A stretch of DNA of 15,671 nt, taken from assembly GCA_900542555.1 (NCBI GenBank), contig UQNU01000054.1:1-15671 (forward strand), given 5' to 3'. A program made the translations under genes and the position numbers. Numbering within the stretch: the stretch's first letter is position 1; every line of letters begins with the position of its first letter. The notes beneath the pieces are model-generated. The model was given only the letters and a program-made list of their open reading frames with translations, had not been told where the DNA came from and did no database searches. This DNA is from an uncultured Collinsella sp. (GTDB lineage Bacteria; Actinomycetota; Coriobacteriia; Coriobacteriales; Coriobacteriaceae). This document shows positions 6,279 through 13,499 of this stretch, piece after piece.

Positions 6279-6561
6279 GGATATCTACTTCCTCGGGACC
6301 CAAAATCGAATCGTCGCTTTCTGTGGCAAGGTATTCAATCCAGGCATTGCGCTCCTCGGAGCGGCGATTGGGGTCACCGTATGCTTTGAGCGATCCATAG
6401 GCGGCGGTGCCGTCCTTTGAGCGCACGGCGACCGGCTGAAAGGGGAGCTTGCGCATCAAAATGCTCTGCGCGACAAATAGACGGACGGCCTCGGCGAGCG
6501 ATGTGCCCATGGCGTCGTAGAGATGTTCGGCATGCTGCTTGTCTTCCTCGCGAATGCGCAC
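6271..6561 (-). CDS. RelB/DinJ-type antitoxin, natural 5' end interrupted by a stop
   Basis: The coding stretch resembles RelB/DinJ antitoxins: VRIREEDKQHAEHLYDAMGTSLAEAVRLFVAQSI is the ribbon-helix-helix type DNA-binding and dimer region, followed by LPFQPV and an acidic tail that would wrap the toxin. The longest uninterrupted frame begins at GTG 6561, which has no ribosome site and removes part of the first beta strand. The natural start appears to be ATG at 6594-6592, with AAGGGGGC upstream, but that frame reads four codons and then TAA (6582-6580) before continuing K-R-A-I-L-Q-V-R. The gene may therefore be a pseudogene or be made poorly by re-initiation. It overlaps the PIN toxin by 8 nt. 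The family call is good; functionality is doubtful. Confidence 0.7.
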   Translation of the reverse strand: MRIREEDKQHAEHLYDAMGTSLAEAVRLFVAQSILMRKLPFQPVAVRSKDGTAAYGSLKAYGDPNRRSEERNAWIEYLATESDDSILGPEEVDIHE

Positions 6562-6649
6562 CTGCAGGATGGCTCGTTTTTAAGTCGATGACATCACTGG
6601 CCCCCTTAATGAGCGTGCAATATAGTCGGTCAAATGCGGCATGTGCCGA

Positions 6650-6691
6650 TACTTGAGCATCTTATAACGATTACTTTATTTCGCTCAAGTA
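6650..6691 (-). promoter_or_regulatory. Promoter and operator-like dyad of the toxin-antitoxin pair
   Basis: On the - strand, TTGAGC (6688-6683), a 16-nt spacer and TATAAG (6666-6661) form a plausible promoter. It is framed by a perfect 9-bp inverted repeat, TACTTGAGC (6650-6658) and GCTCAAGTA (6683-6691). One arm covers the -35 and the other falls near the start point, about 60 nt before the natural antitoxin ATG. This is the layout expected for autoregulation by a RelB-type antitoxin. A second dyad CGGCA-TG-TGCCG lies downstream at 6637-6648. Confidence 0.55.
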
Positions 6692-6704
6692 AATAACCAT
6701 TAAC

Positions 6705-6732
6705 TTGAATACAAGCGTAGTACATCTAAAAT
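6705..6732 (+). promoter_or_regulatory. Candidate promoter for the hydN-fdhF-hyf locus
   Basis: TTGAAT (6705-6710), a 16-nt spacer and TAAAAT (6727-6732) give a plausible housekeeping-sigma promoter. It would leave a leader of nearly 285 nt before hydN, so a promoter nearer the gene may exist as well; CTGCAA (6864-6869) and TATATC (6888-6893) with an 18-nt spacer is a weaker alternative. No sigma-54 type -24/-12 pair was seen. Confidence 0.4.
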
Positions 6733-6817
6733 GAGAGCGCGTAAAAATCTCTGAGGCGTACGCATGTAATACACTCACCTTTATAGCTTCTAGAGAATAA
6801 TTCCAACCTGCCAAAAC

Positions 6818-6843
6818 CCCTGCAATACACCCGTAATGCAGGG
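6818..6843. promoter_or_regulatory. Operator-like inverted repeat upstream of hydN
   Basis: CCCTGCAATAC at 6818-6828 and GTAATGCAGGG at 6833-6843 are inverted repeats matching at 10 of 11 positions, with a 4-nt spacer (ACCC). The outer 7 bp match perfectly. The symmetry and size fit a dimeric regulator site between the distal candidate promoter and hydN. AATACAC occurs again at 6768-6774. The regulator is unknown. It could also fold as an RNA hairpin. Confidence 0.5.
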
Positions 6844-6946
6844 CCTATGCTCAAGTTTGCCAGCTGCAACTGCGTATATTTAGCCTGTATATCGTTGGAG
6901 GAACTCTATCGAAGTGCCTGTTTCGCCGCATGCGCTCGATACGTCG

Positions 6947-6997
6947 ATGCCGGACCACGGGCGGTCCGGGACAACGTCGACAGGGTCTCTCCGGCAT
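6947..6997 (+). promoter_or_regulatory. Structured leader with two competing hairpins before hydN
   Basis: Hairpin A pairs CCGGACC (6950-6956) with GGTCCGG (6963-6969) across a 6-nt loop. Hairpin B pairs ATGCCGGA (6947-6954) with TCCGGCAT (6990-6997). The 5' arms overlap, so only one can form at a time. Hairpin B ends 8 nt before the hydN ribosome site. The layout is riboswitch-like; a molybdenum or tungsten cofactor sensor is possible given the downstream genes, but I did not recognise its consensus. Confidence 0.4.
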
Positions 6998-7021
6998 GGG
7001 ATTCAGGAGGGAGTGAACAAC

Positions 7022-7540
7022 ATGGGCAATAAACGAGTCGTGGCTGATTCCTCGCGCTGCATTGGGTGCCAAACCTGTATGGCGGCGTGCATTGAGGCAC
7101 ACGATATCCCCGGCAACATCGCCGCACCTCGCTTGCGCGTAACGCGCACCTACGAGATCTCCGCGCCGGTGGCATGTCACCACTGCGAGGACGCTCCGTG
7201 CGCGAAGGCTTGTCCTACGGGCGCCTTGTTCTTTGATCCAAAGAACCATCGTATCGGCGTCAACGAGGACAACTGCATCGGCTGCAAGAGCTGCGTCATG
7301 GCCTGCCCCTTTGGCGCCGTGAGCGTGGCGACCACGCAGGTCCCCGTCTTGATGGGCGACGTGCGCGTGGGTTCGCAGACAAAGAGCTTCGTGCTCAAGT
7401 GCGACCTGTGCGTGGACCGTCCCGGCGGTCCGGCGTGTGCCGAGGCGTGTCCGACCAAGGGCCTCACCCTGGTAGACGAGGAGCGCCTGGCGGAGCTGAC
7501 TGCCGAGCGTGCCCGCGCCACCATCGAAAACGAGGCGTAA
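7022..7540 (+). CDS. hydN: HydN-like four-cluster [4Fe-4S] electron carrier
   Basis: A 172-residue cytoplasmic iron-sulfur protein of the HydN/HycB type, which carries electrons from formate dehydrogenase H toward the hydrogenase. Four cysteine clusters are visible: CIGCQTCMAAC (Cys13 onward), CHHCEDAPCAKACPTG, CIGCKSCVMACPFGA and CDLCVDRPGGPACAEACP, enough for four [4Fe-4S] centres. The ATG at 7022 is chosen because the family normally begins about ten residues before the first cysteine and AGGAGGGAG (7005-7013) precedes it. A GTG at 6914 would add 36 residues without family resemblance. It is the first gene of the formate hydrogenlyase-type locus; fdhF follows after 75 nt. HydN and HycB/HyfA are close paralogues, so the symbol rests on its place directly before fdhF. 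Confidence 0.85.
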   Translation: MGNKRVVADSSRCIGCQTCMAACIEAHDIPGNIAAPRLRVTRTYEISAPVACHHCEDAPCAKACPTGALFFDPKNHRIGVNEDNCIGCKSCVMACPFGAVSVATTQVPVLMGDVRVGSQTKSFVLKCDLCVDRPGGPACAEACPTKGLTLVDEERLAELTAERARATIENEA

Positions 7541-7576
7541 GCGTCGGGGCGACAGGCCCAATGAGTGTCAAATACG

Positions 7577-7592
7577 TACCGAGTATTCGGTA
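7577..7592 (+). other. Small hairpin between hydN and fdhF
   Basis: TACCGA (7577-7582) and TCGGTA (7587-7592) form a perfect 6-bp stem with a 4-nt loop, 9 nt before the very strong ribosome site AGGAAGGAGG (7601-7610) of fdhF. There is no T-run, so it is not a terminator; a processing or stability role is possible. Confidence 0.35.
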
Positions 7593-7615
7593 TCAGAGAA
7601 AGGAAGGAGGGTGTC

Positions 7616-9838
7616 ATGGAGAAGCATAAAGTGATTTGCCCGTATTGCGGCGCCGGTTGCCAGTTTAACCTCCTGGTCCAAAACGGCCAGGTCGTGGGTA
7701 CCGAACCGCTCAACGGCATCACCAACCAGAGCGAGCTGTGCCTTAAGGGCATGAGTGGCTACGACTTCATCAACGACACCAAGATCTTGACTCCTCGCGT
7801 ACTGCACCCGATGATCCGTCGCACCAAGGGCGCGGATCTTGAGCGCGTAAGCTGGGACGAGGCACTGGATTTCACCGCATCTAAGATGCAGGCCATAATT
7901 GACGAATATGGTCCTAACGCTGTCATGACCACCGGCTCTTCGCGAGGCGGCGGCAATGAGGCGAACTACGTCATGCAGAAGTTTACGCGTGCGTGCATCG
8001 GCACCCACAGCGTGGACAACTGCGCCCGTACTTGACACGGCCCTACTGTCCTCGGTCTGATGGACACGGTTGGTTCAGGTTGCATGTCATGCTCCATCCC
8101 CGGTATGGAGGATGCGGGCTGCATTTTCCTCTTCGGCTATAACCCTGCCGATTCGCACCCCATCGTCGCAAGGCGTATCGTGCGAGCCAAAGAAAAGGGT
8201 TGCAAGATCATCGTCGCCGACCCGCGCCATATTGAAACCGCGCGTATCGCCGATATCTACCTTCCGATCAAGGACGGTTGCAACGTTGCGTTCCTCAACG
8301 CCTTTGCCAACTGCTTGGTCAACGATGGCCTCTACGACAAGGAATTCGTCGCCGAGCACACGAACGGCTTTGACGAATGGTGGGAGACCATCAAGAACTA
8401 CACTCCCGAATCCGTACAGGACATCACGGGTGTCGAGCCCGCGTTGATCCACCAAGCTGCCGAGATGTACGCCACGGCGAAGCCCTCTGCCATCATTGGC
8501 TGGGGCATGGGCGTATGCCAGCAGAAGCAGAACCTGAAGACGGTGCACACCATCGCCTCCATCGCCTGCGTTGCCGGCCAGATCGGCAAACCCAATTCCG
8601 GCCTCGCGCCCGTGCGTGGCCAGAATAACGTCCAGGGCTCCTGCGATATGGGCATGCTGCCCAACCTGTACCCTGGCTACCAGAAAGTCACCGACCCGGC
8701 AGTGCGTGCCAAGTTTGCCAAGGCTTGGGGCGTGCCCGAGGAAAAGCTCCCGCTCGAGGAGGGCTACAAGCTCACCGACCTGGGCCACCTGGTCGACGAG
8801 GGCAAGGTGCACTGCTTCTACAACTACGGCGAGGACCCGGTGCAGACCGAGCCCGATTCGGCCGGTATGCGCAAGACGCTCTCCGAGCTGGATCTGTTCA
8901 TTTGCCAGGACATCTTTATGACGCAGACGACCATGCTCGCCGACGTCATCCTGCCTGCCACCTCTTGGGGCGAGCACGAGGGTGTCTTTACCGCATCCGA
9001 CCGTAGCTTCCAGCACTTTGACGCGGCCGTTCCGCCCAAGGGCGAGTGCCGCCACGACTGGGAGATCTTCGCGGACCTGTCTACGCGCATGGGCTATCCC
9101 ATGCACTACGACAACACCGAGCAGATCTGGAACGAGTGCATTAGCCTGTGCCCCAACTTTGTGGGCGCGACCTACGAGAAGATGGCTCCCGAGGGCGGCT
9201 ACGCCCAGTGGCCCGTTAAGAGCACCGATGTGAACGACCACGGTACGCCCGACATGTTCGCTGGTGGCAAGTTCACCACCAAGGACGGCCGTGCCAACCT
9301 GATGGCGCACGACTGGGAGGCGCCCTCCGAGCTTCCCGACGATGAGTACCCGCTCATCCTGTGCACCGTCCGCGAGGTCGGCCACTACAGCTGCCGTTCG
9401 ATGACCGGCAACTGCAAGACGCTGGCGCTGCTCGCCGACGAGCCCGGCTTTGTCCGCATGAATCCCGCGGACGCCGATGCGCGCGGCATCAAGAACGGCG
9501 ACATCGTCTCGATTCACAGCCGCCGCGGCCAGGTATACAGCCGCGCCGACGTGAGCGACCGCATCAACAAGGGCACGGTCTATATGACCTACCAGTGGTG
9601 GATCGGCAAGTGCAACGAGCTGACCATGCACAAGGTCGACCCGGTCTCGCATACGCCCGAGGACAAGTTCTCCGCCTGCCAGGTCGACGCTATCGCCGAC
9701 CAGGTCTGGGCCGAGGGCGAGGTCGAGCGTCAGTACACCGAGCTCAAGCAGGCTCTGGTGGACGCCGCCGCTCCCCAGGACGTTGAGCCCGGTGCCGCCA
9801 AGTTCGACGACGAGACGCACGTGAATCAAATCGTGTAG
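7616..9838 (+). CDS. fdhF: Formate dehydrogenase H, selenocysteine-containing (Sec140)
   Basis: A 740-residue molybdopterin enzyme oxidising formate to CO2 in the cytoplasm. The frame is broken by one TGA (8033-8035) but continues as the same protein on both sides: CART-U-HGPTVLGLMDTVGSGC. The Sec is residue 140 followed by His141, the same numbering as in E. coli FdhF. The [4Fe-4S] ligands Cys8, Cys11, Cys15 and Cys42 and Lys44 are all present at the E. coli positions. The later VAGQIGKPNSGLAPVRGQNNVQG and CRSMTGNCKTLALL blocks are cofactor-binding regions. It is about 25 residues longer than the E. coli enzyme, partly from a C-terminal tail. The ATG at 7616 has AGGAAGGAGG 5 nt upstream. Automatic gene finders would split it into two genes. 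A selD operon nearby supports Sec insertion. hyfA follows across a hairpin. Confidence 0.95.
8033..8066 (+). promoter_or_regulatory. Selenocysteine UGA codon and bacterial SECIS hairpin
   Basis: After the TGA (8033-8035), TGTCCTC (8047-8053) pairs with GA (8059-8060) and GGACA (8062-8066), leaving a bulged T at 8061 and the five-base loop GGTCT (8054-8058). The GGTCT loop lies 18 nt after the TGA, the same spacing and loop as in E. coli fdhF, where SelB binds it. The bulged T is on the 3' side here, whereas in E. coli it is on the 5' side. Confidence 0.88.
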
Positions 9839-9859
9839 TCCCGTTCTCGTTGGCTATTT

Positions 9860-9900
9860 GGGCCGGGCGTCCCGTACGTTCGGGAGCCCGGCCCGTTATT
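9860..9900 (+). terminator. Strong hairpin between fdhF and hyfA, probable partial terminator
   Basis: GGGCCGGGC (9860-9868) pairs with GCCCGGCCC (9886-9894); an inner stem CCCG/CGGG (9871-9874 with 9881-9884) extends it above a small internal loop. GTTATTTT follows, a weak U-tract. It lies 21 nt after the fdhF stop and 22 nt before hyfA. It may reduce transcription into the hydrogenase genes or protect the fdhF message 3' end. Confidence 0.65.
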
Positions 9901-9916
9901 TTGAAAGGAAGTGGGG

Positions 9917-10534
9917 ATGAACCGCTTCATCGACATCAACCCGGAGAGGTGCATCGGCTGCGGAACATGCCAGTCCGCCTGTGCCGACGCTCACCGGATG
10001 CAGGGTCTTCAGGATACGCCGCGCCTGGCGCTCGTGAAGACCGGCGGTATTTCGGCCGCCCTTGCCTGCCACCATTGCGAGGGTGCCCCCTGCGCCGAGG
10101 TCTGCCCGGTGAATGCCATCGAGCACGATGGCGACCGCATCCACGTCAAGGAGCAGGAGTGCATCGGGTGCAGGCTGTGCGCCATCGCGTGCCCCTTCGG
10201 AGCCATCCATCCCGATGGCACGTCTATCGCCGGTGTCGCAGGCATGTGCGACCCGACGCCTTCGTATCCTAAGTCCCTGAGCAGCCTGCTTACGTGGGCT
10301 CCCGGCCAGTACACCTGCGCTGTCAAGTGCGACCTGTGCGCCTTCGATCCGGACGGCCCGCATTGTGTGGCGGCGTGCCCCACCAAGGCACTGACCGTCA
10401 TGGGCGGCGCGGCCGATCGCGAGCTCGACGAGGCCAAGCGCCTGCGCTCGATCGAAAACGGTCCGGTCGTCGACGCTACCGCTGTGGCCCAGGGCCTGTC
10501 CGAGAAAGCAGAAGGGAGCGTAAACAATGGATAG
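9917..10534 (+). CDS. hyfA: Hydrogenase-4 component A, HycB/HyfA-type ferredoxin
   Basis: A 205-residue iron-sulfur protein with four cysteine clusters: CIGCGTCQSAC, CHHCEGAPCAEVCPVNAI, CIGCRLCAIACPFGAI and CDLCAFDPDGPHCVAACP. It would link formate dehydrogenase to the hydrogenase module on the cytoplasmic face of the membrane. Between the third and fourth clusters it has an insert of about 30 residues (PDGTSIAGVAGMC...APGQYT) that HydN lacks, with an extra cysteine. The ATG at 9917 is chosen because the conserved MNRFIDINPERCIGC begins there, with AGGAAG just upstream. Its last 8 nt overlap the hyfB start, so translation is probably coupled. Its place at the head of hyfBCDE is the reason for choosing HyfA over HydN. 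Confidence 0.88.
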   Translation: MNRFIDINPERCIGCGTCQSACADAHRMQGLQDTPRLALVKTGGISAALACHHCEGAPCAEVCPVNAIEHDGDRIHVKEQECIGCRLCAIACPFGAIHPDGTSIAGVAGMCDPTPSYPKSLSSLLTWAPGQYTCAVKCDLCAFDPDGPHCVAACPTKALTVMGGAADRELDEAKRLRSIENGPVVDATAVAQGLSEKAEGSVNNG

Positions 10535-12545
10535 CATGACGCTGTTTATCGCATCGCTTGCCGTCTCGTGCATCGGTGCGCTCGCCTCGGTTCTGCTGAT
10601 CAAGGCCGATAACGCCGCCAAGACCGCCGGCTGCCTTGTCGGCGCCGTCGCCGCGGTGCTTTCGTTTGTGGCCGGTATCCAGGCCGTGCTGGGCGATGTC
10701 ACGTCGGTCGACACCATCGTGTTCTTCCCGTTTGCCCATTTCCAGCTGCTGCTCAATCAGCTGTCCGGCCTGTTCGTGGCGCTCATCTCGGTGCTCGCGT
10801 TTGCCGGTTCGATCTACGGTCTCCACTACTTTGATGAGTACCCGGCCAAAAAGGGCCGCGCCGGCTTCTTCTTTAACACCTTCGTGGCGTCCATGATGCT
10901 CGTCATTACCGCCGACAACGTGTTTTGGTTCCTGGTCGCTTTTGAGCTCATGTCGCTGACCTCGTACTTCCTGGTCGTGATCGAGGAGAACGAGAACTCC
11001 ATCCATGGCGGTTGGCTCTACTTTGTGATCGCGCACGTGGGCTTTGTGCTCATCATGGCGAGCTTCCTCACCATGACCAACTTCGCCGGCGGCTCGTTTG
11101 CCTTTGCGGATTTCCGCGCCACGCAGTTTAGCCCCGCGGTCGCATCCGTGTGCTTCGTCCTCGCCTTCTTTGGCTTTGGCGCCAAGGCCGGTATCATCCC
11201 GCTGCACGGCTGGCTGCCCAAGGCACATCCCGAGGCGCCGTCCAACGTGTCGGCCCTCATGTCCGGCGGCATGATCAAGATCGGTATCTTCGGCATCCTC
11301 AAGGTTGGTTTCGACCTGCTCTCCGCCTCGGGCGTTCAGGTCTGGTGGGGCCTTATGGTCATGGTCTTCGGTGCGATCTCGTCGGTTCTCGGCGTGGCCT
11401 TCGCCCTGCAGGAGCATGACATCAAGCGCCTGCTGGCCTATCACTCCGTCGAGAACATCGGCATCATTCTGCTCGGCGTCGGTGCCTCCATGGCCGCCAT
11501 GGCGCTCAACTCGGTCGATATCGCCATCCTGGCTCTGATGGCCGCCCTCTACCACACGTTTAACCACGCGATGTTTAAGGGCGAGCTGTTCTTGGGCGCC
11601 GGTGCGCTGCTGTACTCCACGGGTACGCGCAATATGGAGAAGATGGGCGGCCTGTTCCGTCGTATGCCGGCAACGGCCATCTGCTTCCTTATTGGCGCGC
11701 TTGCCATCTCGGCCATCCCGCCCTTTAACGGCTTTGTTTCCGAGTGGTTTACCTACCAGTCGCTGTTTAATGCCGCCATGCAGGGCGACAAGGCCGTCAT
11801 GATCGTGGCCGTGTTCGCTGCCGTCGCGCTTGCCATTACCGGCGCGCTGGCTGTCACGTGCTTCGTCAAGGCCTATGGCGTCTCCTTTGCCTCCGCGCCC
11901 CGCTCCGAGGCCGCGGCCAATGCCAAGGAGGTTCCCGCCCCCATGGTGTTTGCGCAGGGCCTGCTCGCGGCCATCTGCGTCGTGCTGGGCATTGGCGCTC
12001 CCGTGATCGCGCCCGTGCTGGTCGATGTCGCCGCGTCCGTGCTGCATCCGTACGGTGGCGTGTTTGCCGCCGAGGGCATGGAGCTCATGAACCAGTACTC
12101 CGGCGCTGCCACCTCCACGCCCGCGATCGCCATTGCGCTCGTGGTGCTCGTCGGCCTTGCCTGCGGTTATCGCAAGCTCAAGACCGTCGGCAAGGTGCAG
12201 AAGTCCCAGCCGTGGGCATGCGGCTATGCTCCCAACGAGCATATGCCCGTCGTGGCCACGACCTTTGCCTCCGAGGTGTCCTGGTTTATGCAGCCGCTCT
12301 ACACGCTGCGCGACCGCTGCACGGCCGTCTGCTGGTCCATCGCGCACTTCTTCCAGAAGCTCACCGGTGTGGCCGAGGCTGTGGAGCCCGTACCCGACAA
12401 GGTTCTCGTCGATGCCCCGCATAAGGGTGTCGAGAAGCTCGCCGACCTCGCGACTAAGCTCGAGGGCGGCAACTACAGCATCTATATCTGCTACATCGTC
12501 GCGGCACTCGTGGTGTTCCTCGTGCTCGCCGTGCAAATGGGTTAA
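10527..12545 (+). CDS. hyfB: Hydrogenase-4 component B, NuoL/M-like membrane subunit
   Basis: A 672-residue polytopic membrane protein of the antiporter-like (NuoL/NuoM/HycC) family, a candidate ion-pumping subunit of the membrane-bound hydrogenase. Family key residues are present: Glu140 (LVAFELMSLTSYF), Lys220 (FGAKAGIIPLHGWLPKAHPEAPS) and Lys251 (GGMIKIGIFG). The LLAYHSVENIGIILLG block and the later HTFNHAMFKGELFLGAGA are typical of the Hyf/Hyc branch. The length matches E. coli HyfB (about 670). The ATG at 10527 overlaps hyfA by 8 nt and has GAAGGGAG a few bases upstream. hyfC follows 12 nt after the stop. Confidence 0.93.
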   Translation: MDSMTLFIASLAVSCIGALASVLLIKADNAAKTAGCLVGAVAAVLSFVAGIQAVLGDVTSVDTIVFFPFAHFQLLLNQLSGLFVALISVLAFAGSIYGLHYFDEYPAKKGRAGFFFNTFVASMMLVITADNVFWFLVAFELMSLTSYFLVVIEENENSIHGGWLYFVIAHVGFVLIMASFLTMTNFAGGSFAFADFRATQFSPAVASVCFVLAFFGFGAKAGIIPLHGWLPKAHPEAPSNVSALMSGGMIKIGIFGILKVGFDLLSASGVQVWWGLMVMVFGAISSVLGVAFALQEHDIKRLLAYHSVENIGIILLGVGASMAAMALNSVDIAILALMAALYHTFNHAMFKGELFLGAGALLYSTGTRNMEKMGGLFRRMPATAICFLIGALAISAIPPFNGFVSEWFTYQSLFNAAMQGDKAVMIVAVFAAVALAITGALAVTCFVKAYGVSFASAPRSEAAANAKEVPAPMVFAQGLLAAICVVLGIGAPVIAPVLVDVAASVLHPYGGVFAAEGMELMNQYSGAATSTPAIAIALVVLVGLACGYRKLKTVGKVQKSQPWACGYAPNEHMPVVATTFASEVSWFMQPLYTLRDRCTAVCWSIAHFFQKLTGVAEAVEPVPDKVLVDAPHKGVEKLADLATKLEGGNYSIYICYIVAALVVFLVLAVQMG

Positions 12546-12557
12546 GGAGGAGAGAGC

Positions 12558-13484
12558 ATGAACAACATCGTACTTGCCGTTCTGCAGGGCGTGGTCGTTA
12601 TGGCCGTCGCGCCGTTCTTCTCCGGTCTCGGCCGCGTGATCCGCGCCAAGATGCACAACCGTCGCGGCCCCAGCATCATGCAGGACTATCGCGACCTGGC
12701 CAAGCTCTTTGCGCGCCCCGAGTCCCAGAGCGAGGACGCGAGCTTTGCGCTGCGCATTATGCGGCCGCTGTTCTTCGCCGTCGCCTTTATGCTCGCGATG
12801 GGCCTGCCGCTCTTTACGGCGCAAAGCCCCATCCCGGTCTTTGGTGACGCCATCACCATCATGTACAGCCTGGCGCTCGCCCGCTTCTTCTTCGCCCTCT
12901 GCGGCGTGGATTCGTCCAACGGCTACGCCGGTATCGGCGGCGTCCGCGAGCTGCTCATGAGCGTGCTCATCGAGCCGTCCATGCTGCTGGCGCTGTTTGC
13001 CGCCGCCCTGGTGTGCGGTTCCACCGACATCGCCACCATGGGTCAGCACATCATGACGGGCGCCATCGACGCGCCGGTCGCCGTAATCCTCGCCGGCATC
13101 GCCTTTGCGATTGCCTGCTACATGGAACTCGGCAAGCTGCCGTTTGATCAGGCCGAGGCCGAGCAGGAGCTTCAGGAGGGCCCGCTCGCCGAGCTTTCCG
13201 GCCCGTCGCTTGCGATGGCCAAGCTCGCCATGTCCATGAAGCAGGTCCTGGTCGTCGCCTGGTTCTGCGCGATCTTCGTCCCCTGGGGCGAGCCCGCGAC
13301 CGTGGGCGCCGCCGCTGTTCTGGGTGCAGTCATCTTCCTGGTGAAGTGCCTGATCGATTTTGTCGTATGCGGCGTGATCGAGAACTCCTGCTCGCGCTCG
13401 CGTTTTAAGGTGCTTGGCAATCAGACCTGGGCCGTCGTGGGCATCGCCGTTCTGGCGTTTGTCTTCGTGGTCGTCGGCGTGTAG
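12558..13484 (+). CDS. hyfC: Hydrogenase-4 component C, NuoH/HycD-like membrane subunit
   Basis: A 308-residue membrane protein of the NuoH/HycD/HyfC family, which anchors the hydrogenase catalytic subunits to the membrane arm. Family blocks include GLGRVIRAKMHNRRGPSIMQDYRDL near the N-terminus, GIGGVRELLMSVLIEPSML in the middle, and the cytoplasmic loop LGKLPFDQAEAEQELQEGPLAE, whose acidic residues are characteristic. About eight hydrophobic segments are visible, as in the family. The ATG at 12558 follows AAGGAGGAG at close range. It lies 12 nt after hyfB and 15 nt before hyfD, consistent with one operon. The length is close to E. coli HyfC (about 315). Confidence 0.92.
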   Translation: MNNIVLAVLQGVVVMAVAPFFSGLGRVIRAKMHNRRGPSIMQDYRDLAKLFARPESQSEDASFALRIMRPLFFAVAFMLAMGLPLFTAQSPIPVFGDAITIMYSLALARFFFALCGVDSSNGYAGIGGVRELLMSVLIEPSMLLALFAAALVCGSTDIATMGQHIMTGAIDAPVAVILAGIAFAIACYMELGKLPFDQAEAEQELQEGPLAELSGPSLAMAKLAMSMKQVLVVAWFCAIFVPWGEPATVGAAAVLGAVIFLVKCLIDFVVCGVIENSCSRSRFKVLGNQTWAVVGIAVLAFVFVVVGV

Positions 13485-13499
13485 GAGAAGGGAGAAACA

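Larger units (their letters stand above)
6595..7021. other. Gene-free divergent control region
   Basis: 427 nt between the antitoxin and hydN with no supported gene. It is markedly A+T-rich from about 6650 to 6890 against the high-GC background. It holds the toxin-antitoxin promoter and dyads, a candidate rightward promoter, an 11-bp dyad (6818-6843) and a structured leader (6947-6997), each listed separately. A GTG at 6914 with GGAGG upstream (6897-6901) opens a frame into hydN but shows no family resemblance. Confidence 0.6.

Noticed and set aside
6850..6900. Sigma-54 promoter for hydN, as in E. coli formate hydrogenlyase genes
   Set aside because: No TGGC-N8-TTGC type -24/-12 pair with correct spacing was found upstream of hydN.
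6914..7021. GTG 6914 as the hydN start, giving a 36-residue extension
   Set aside because: The extension has no resemblance to the family, lies over the hairpin leader, and ATG 7022 has its own ribosome site and the expected distance to the first cysteine cluster.
7616..8035. fdhF as a truncated pseudogene followed by a second separate gene at 8060
   Set aside because: The TGA sits exactly at the selenocysteine position, followed by His141 and a SECIS hairpin, and homology runs through without loss.
8087..9829. 580-residue open frame on the - strand, antisense to fdhF
   Set aside because: Shadow frame: composition is typical of antisense high-GC codon bias and FdhF on the + strand is unambiguous.
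10476..13049. 857-residue open frame on the - strand, antisense to hyfB/hyfC
   Set aside because: It is a His/Gly/Arg-rich low-complexity shadow of G+C-rich genes in the opposite frame, with no family resemblance, while the + strand genes are clear.
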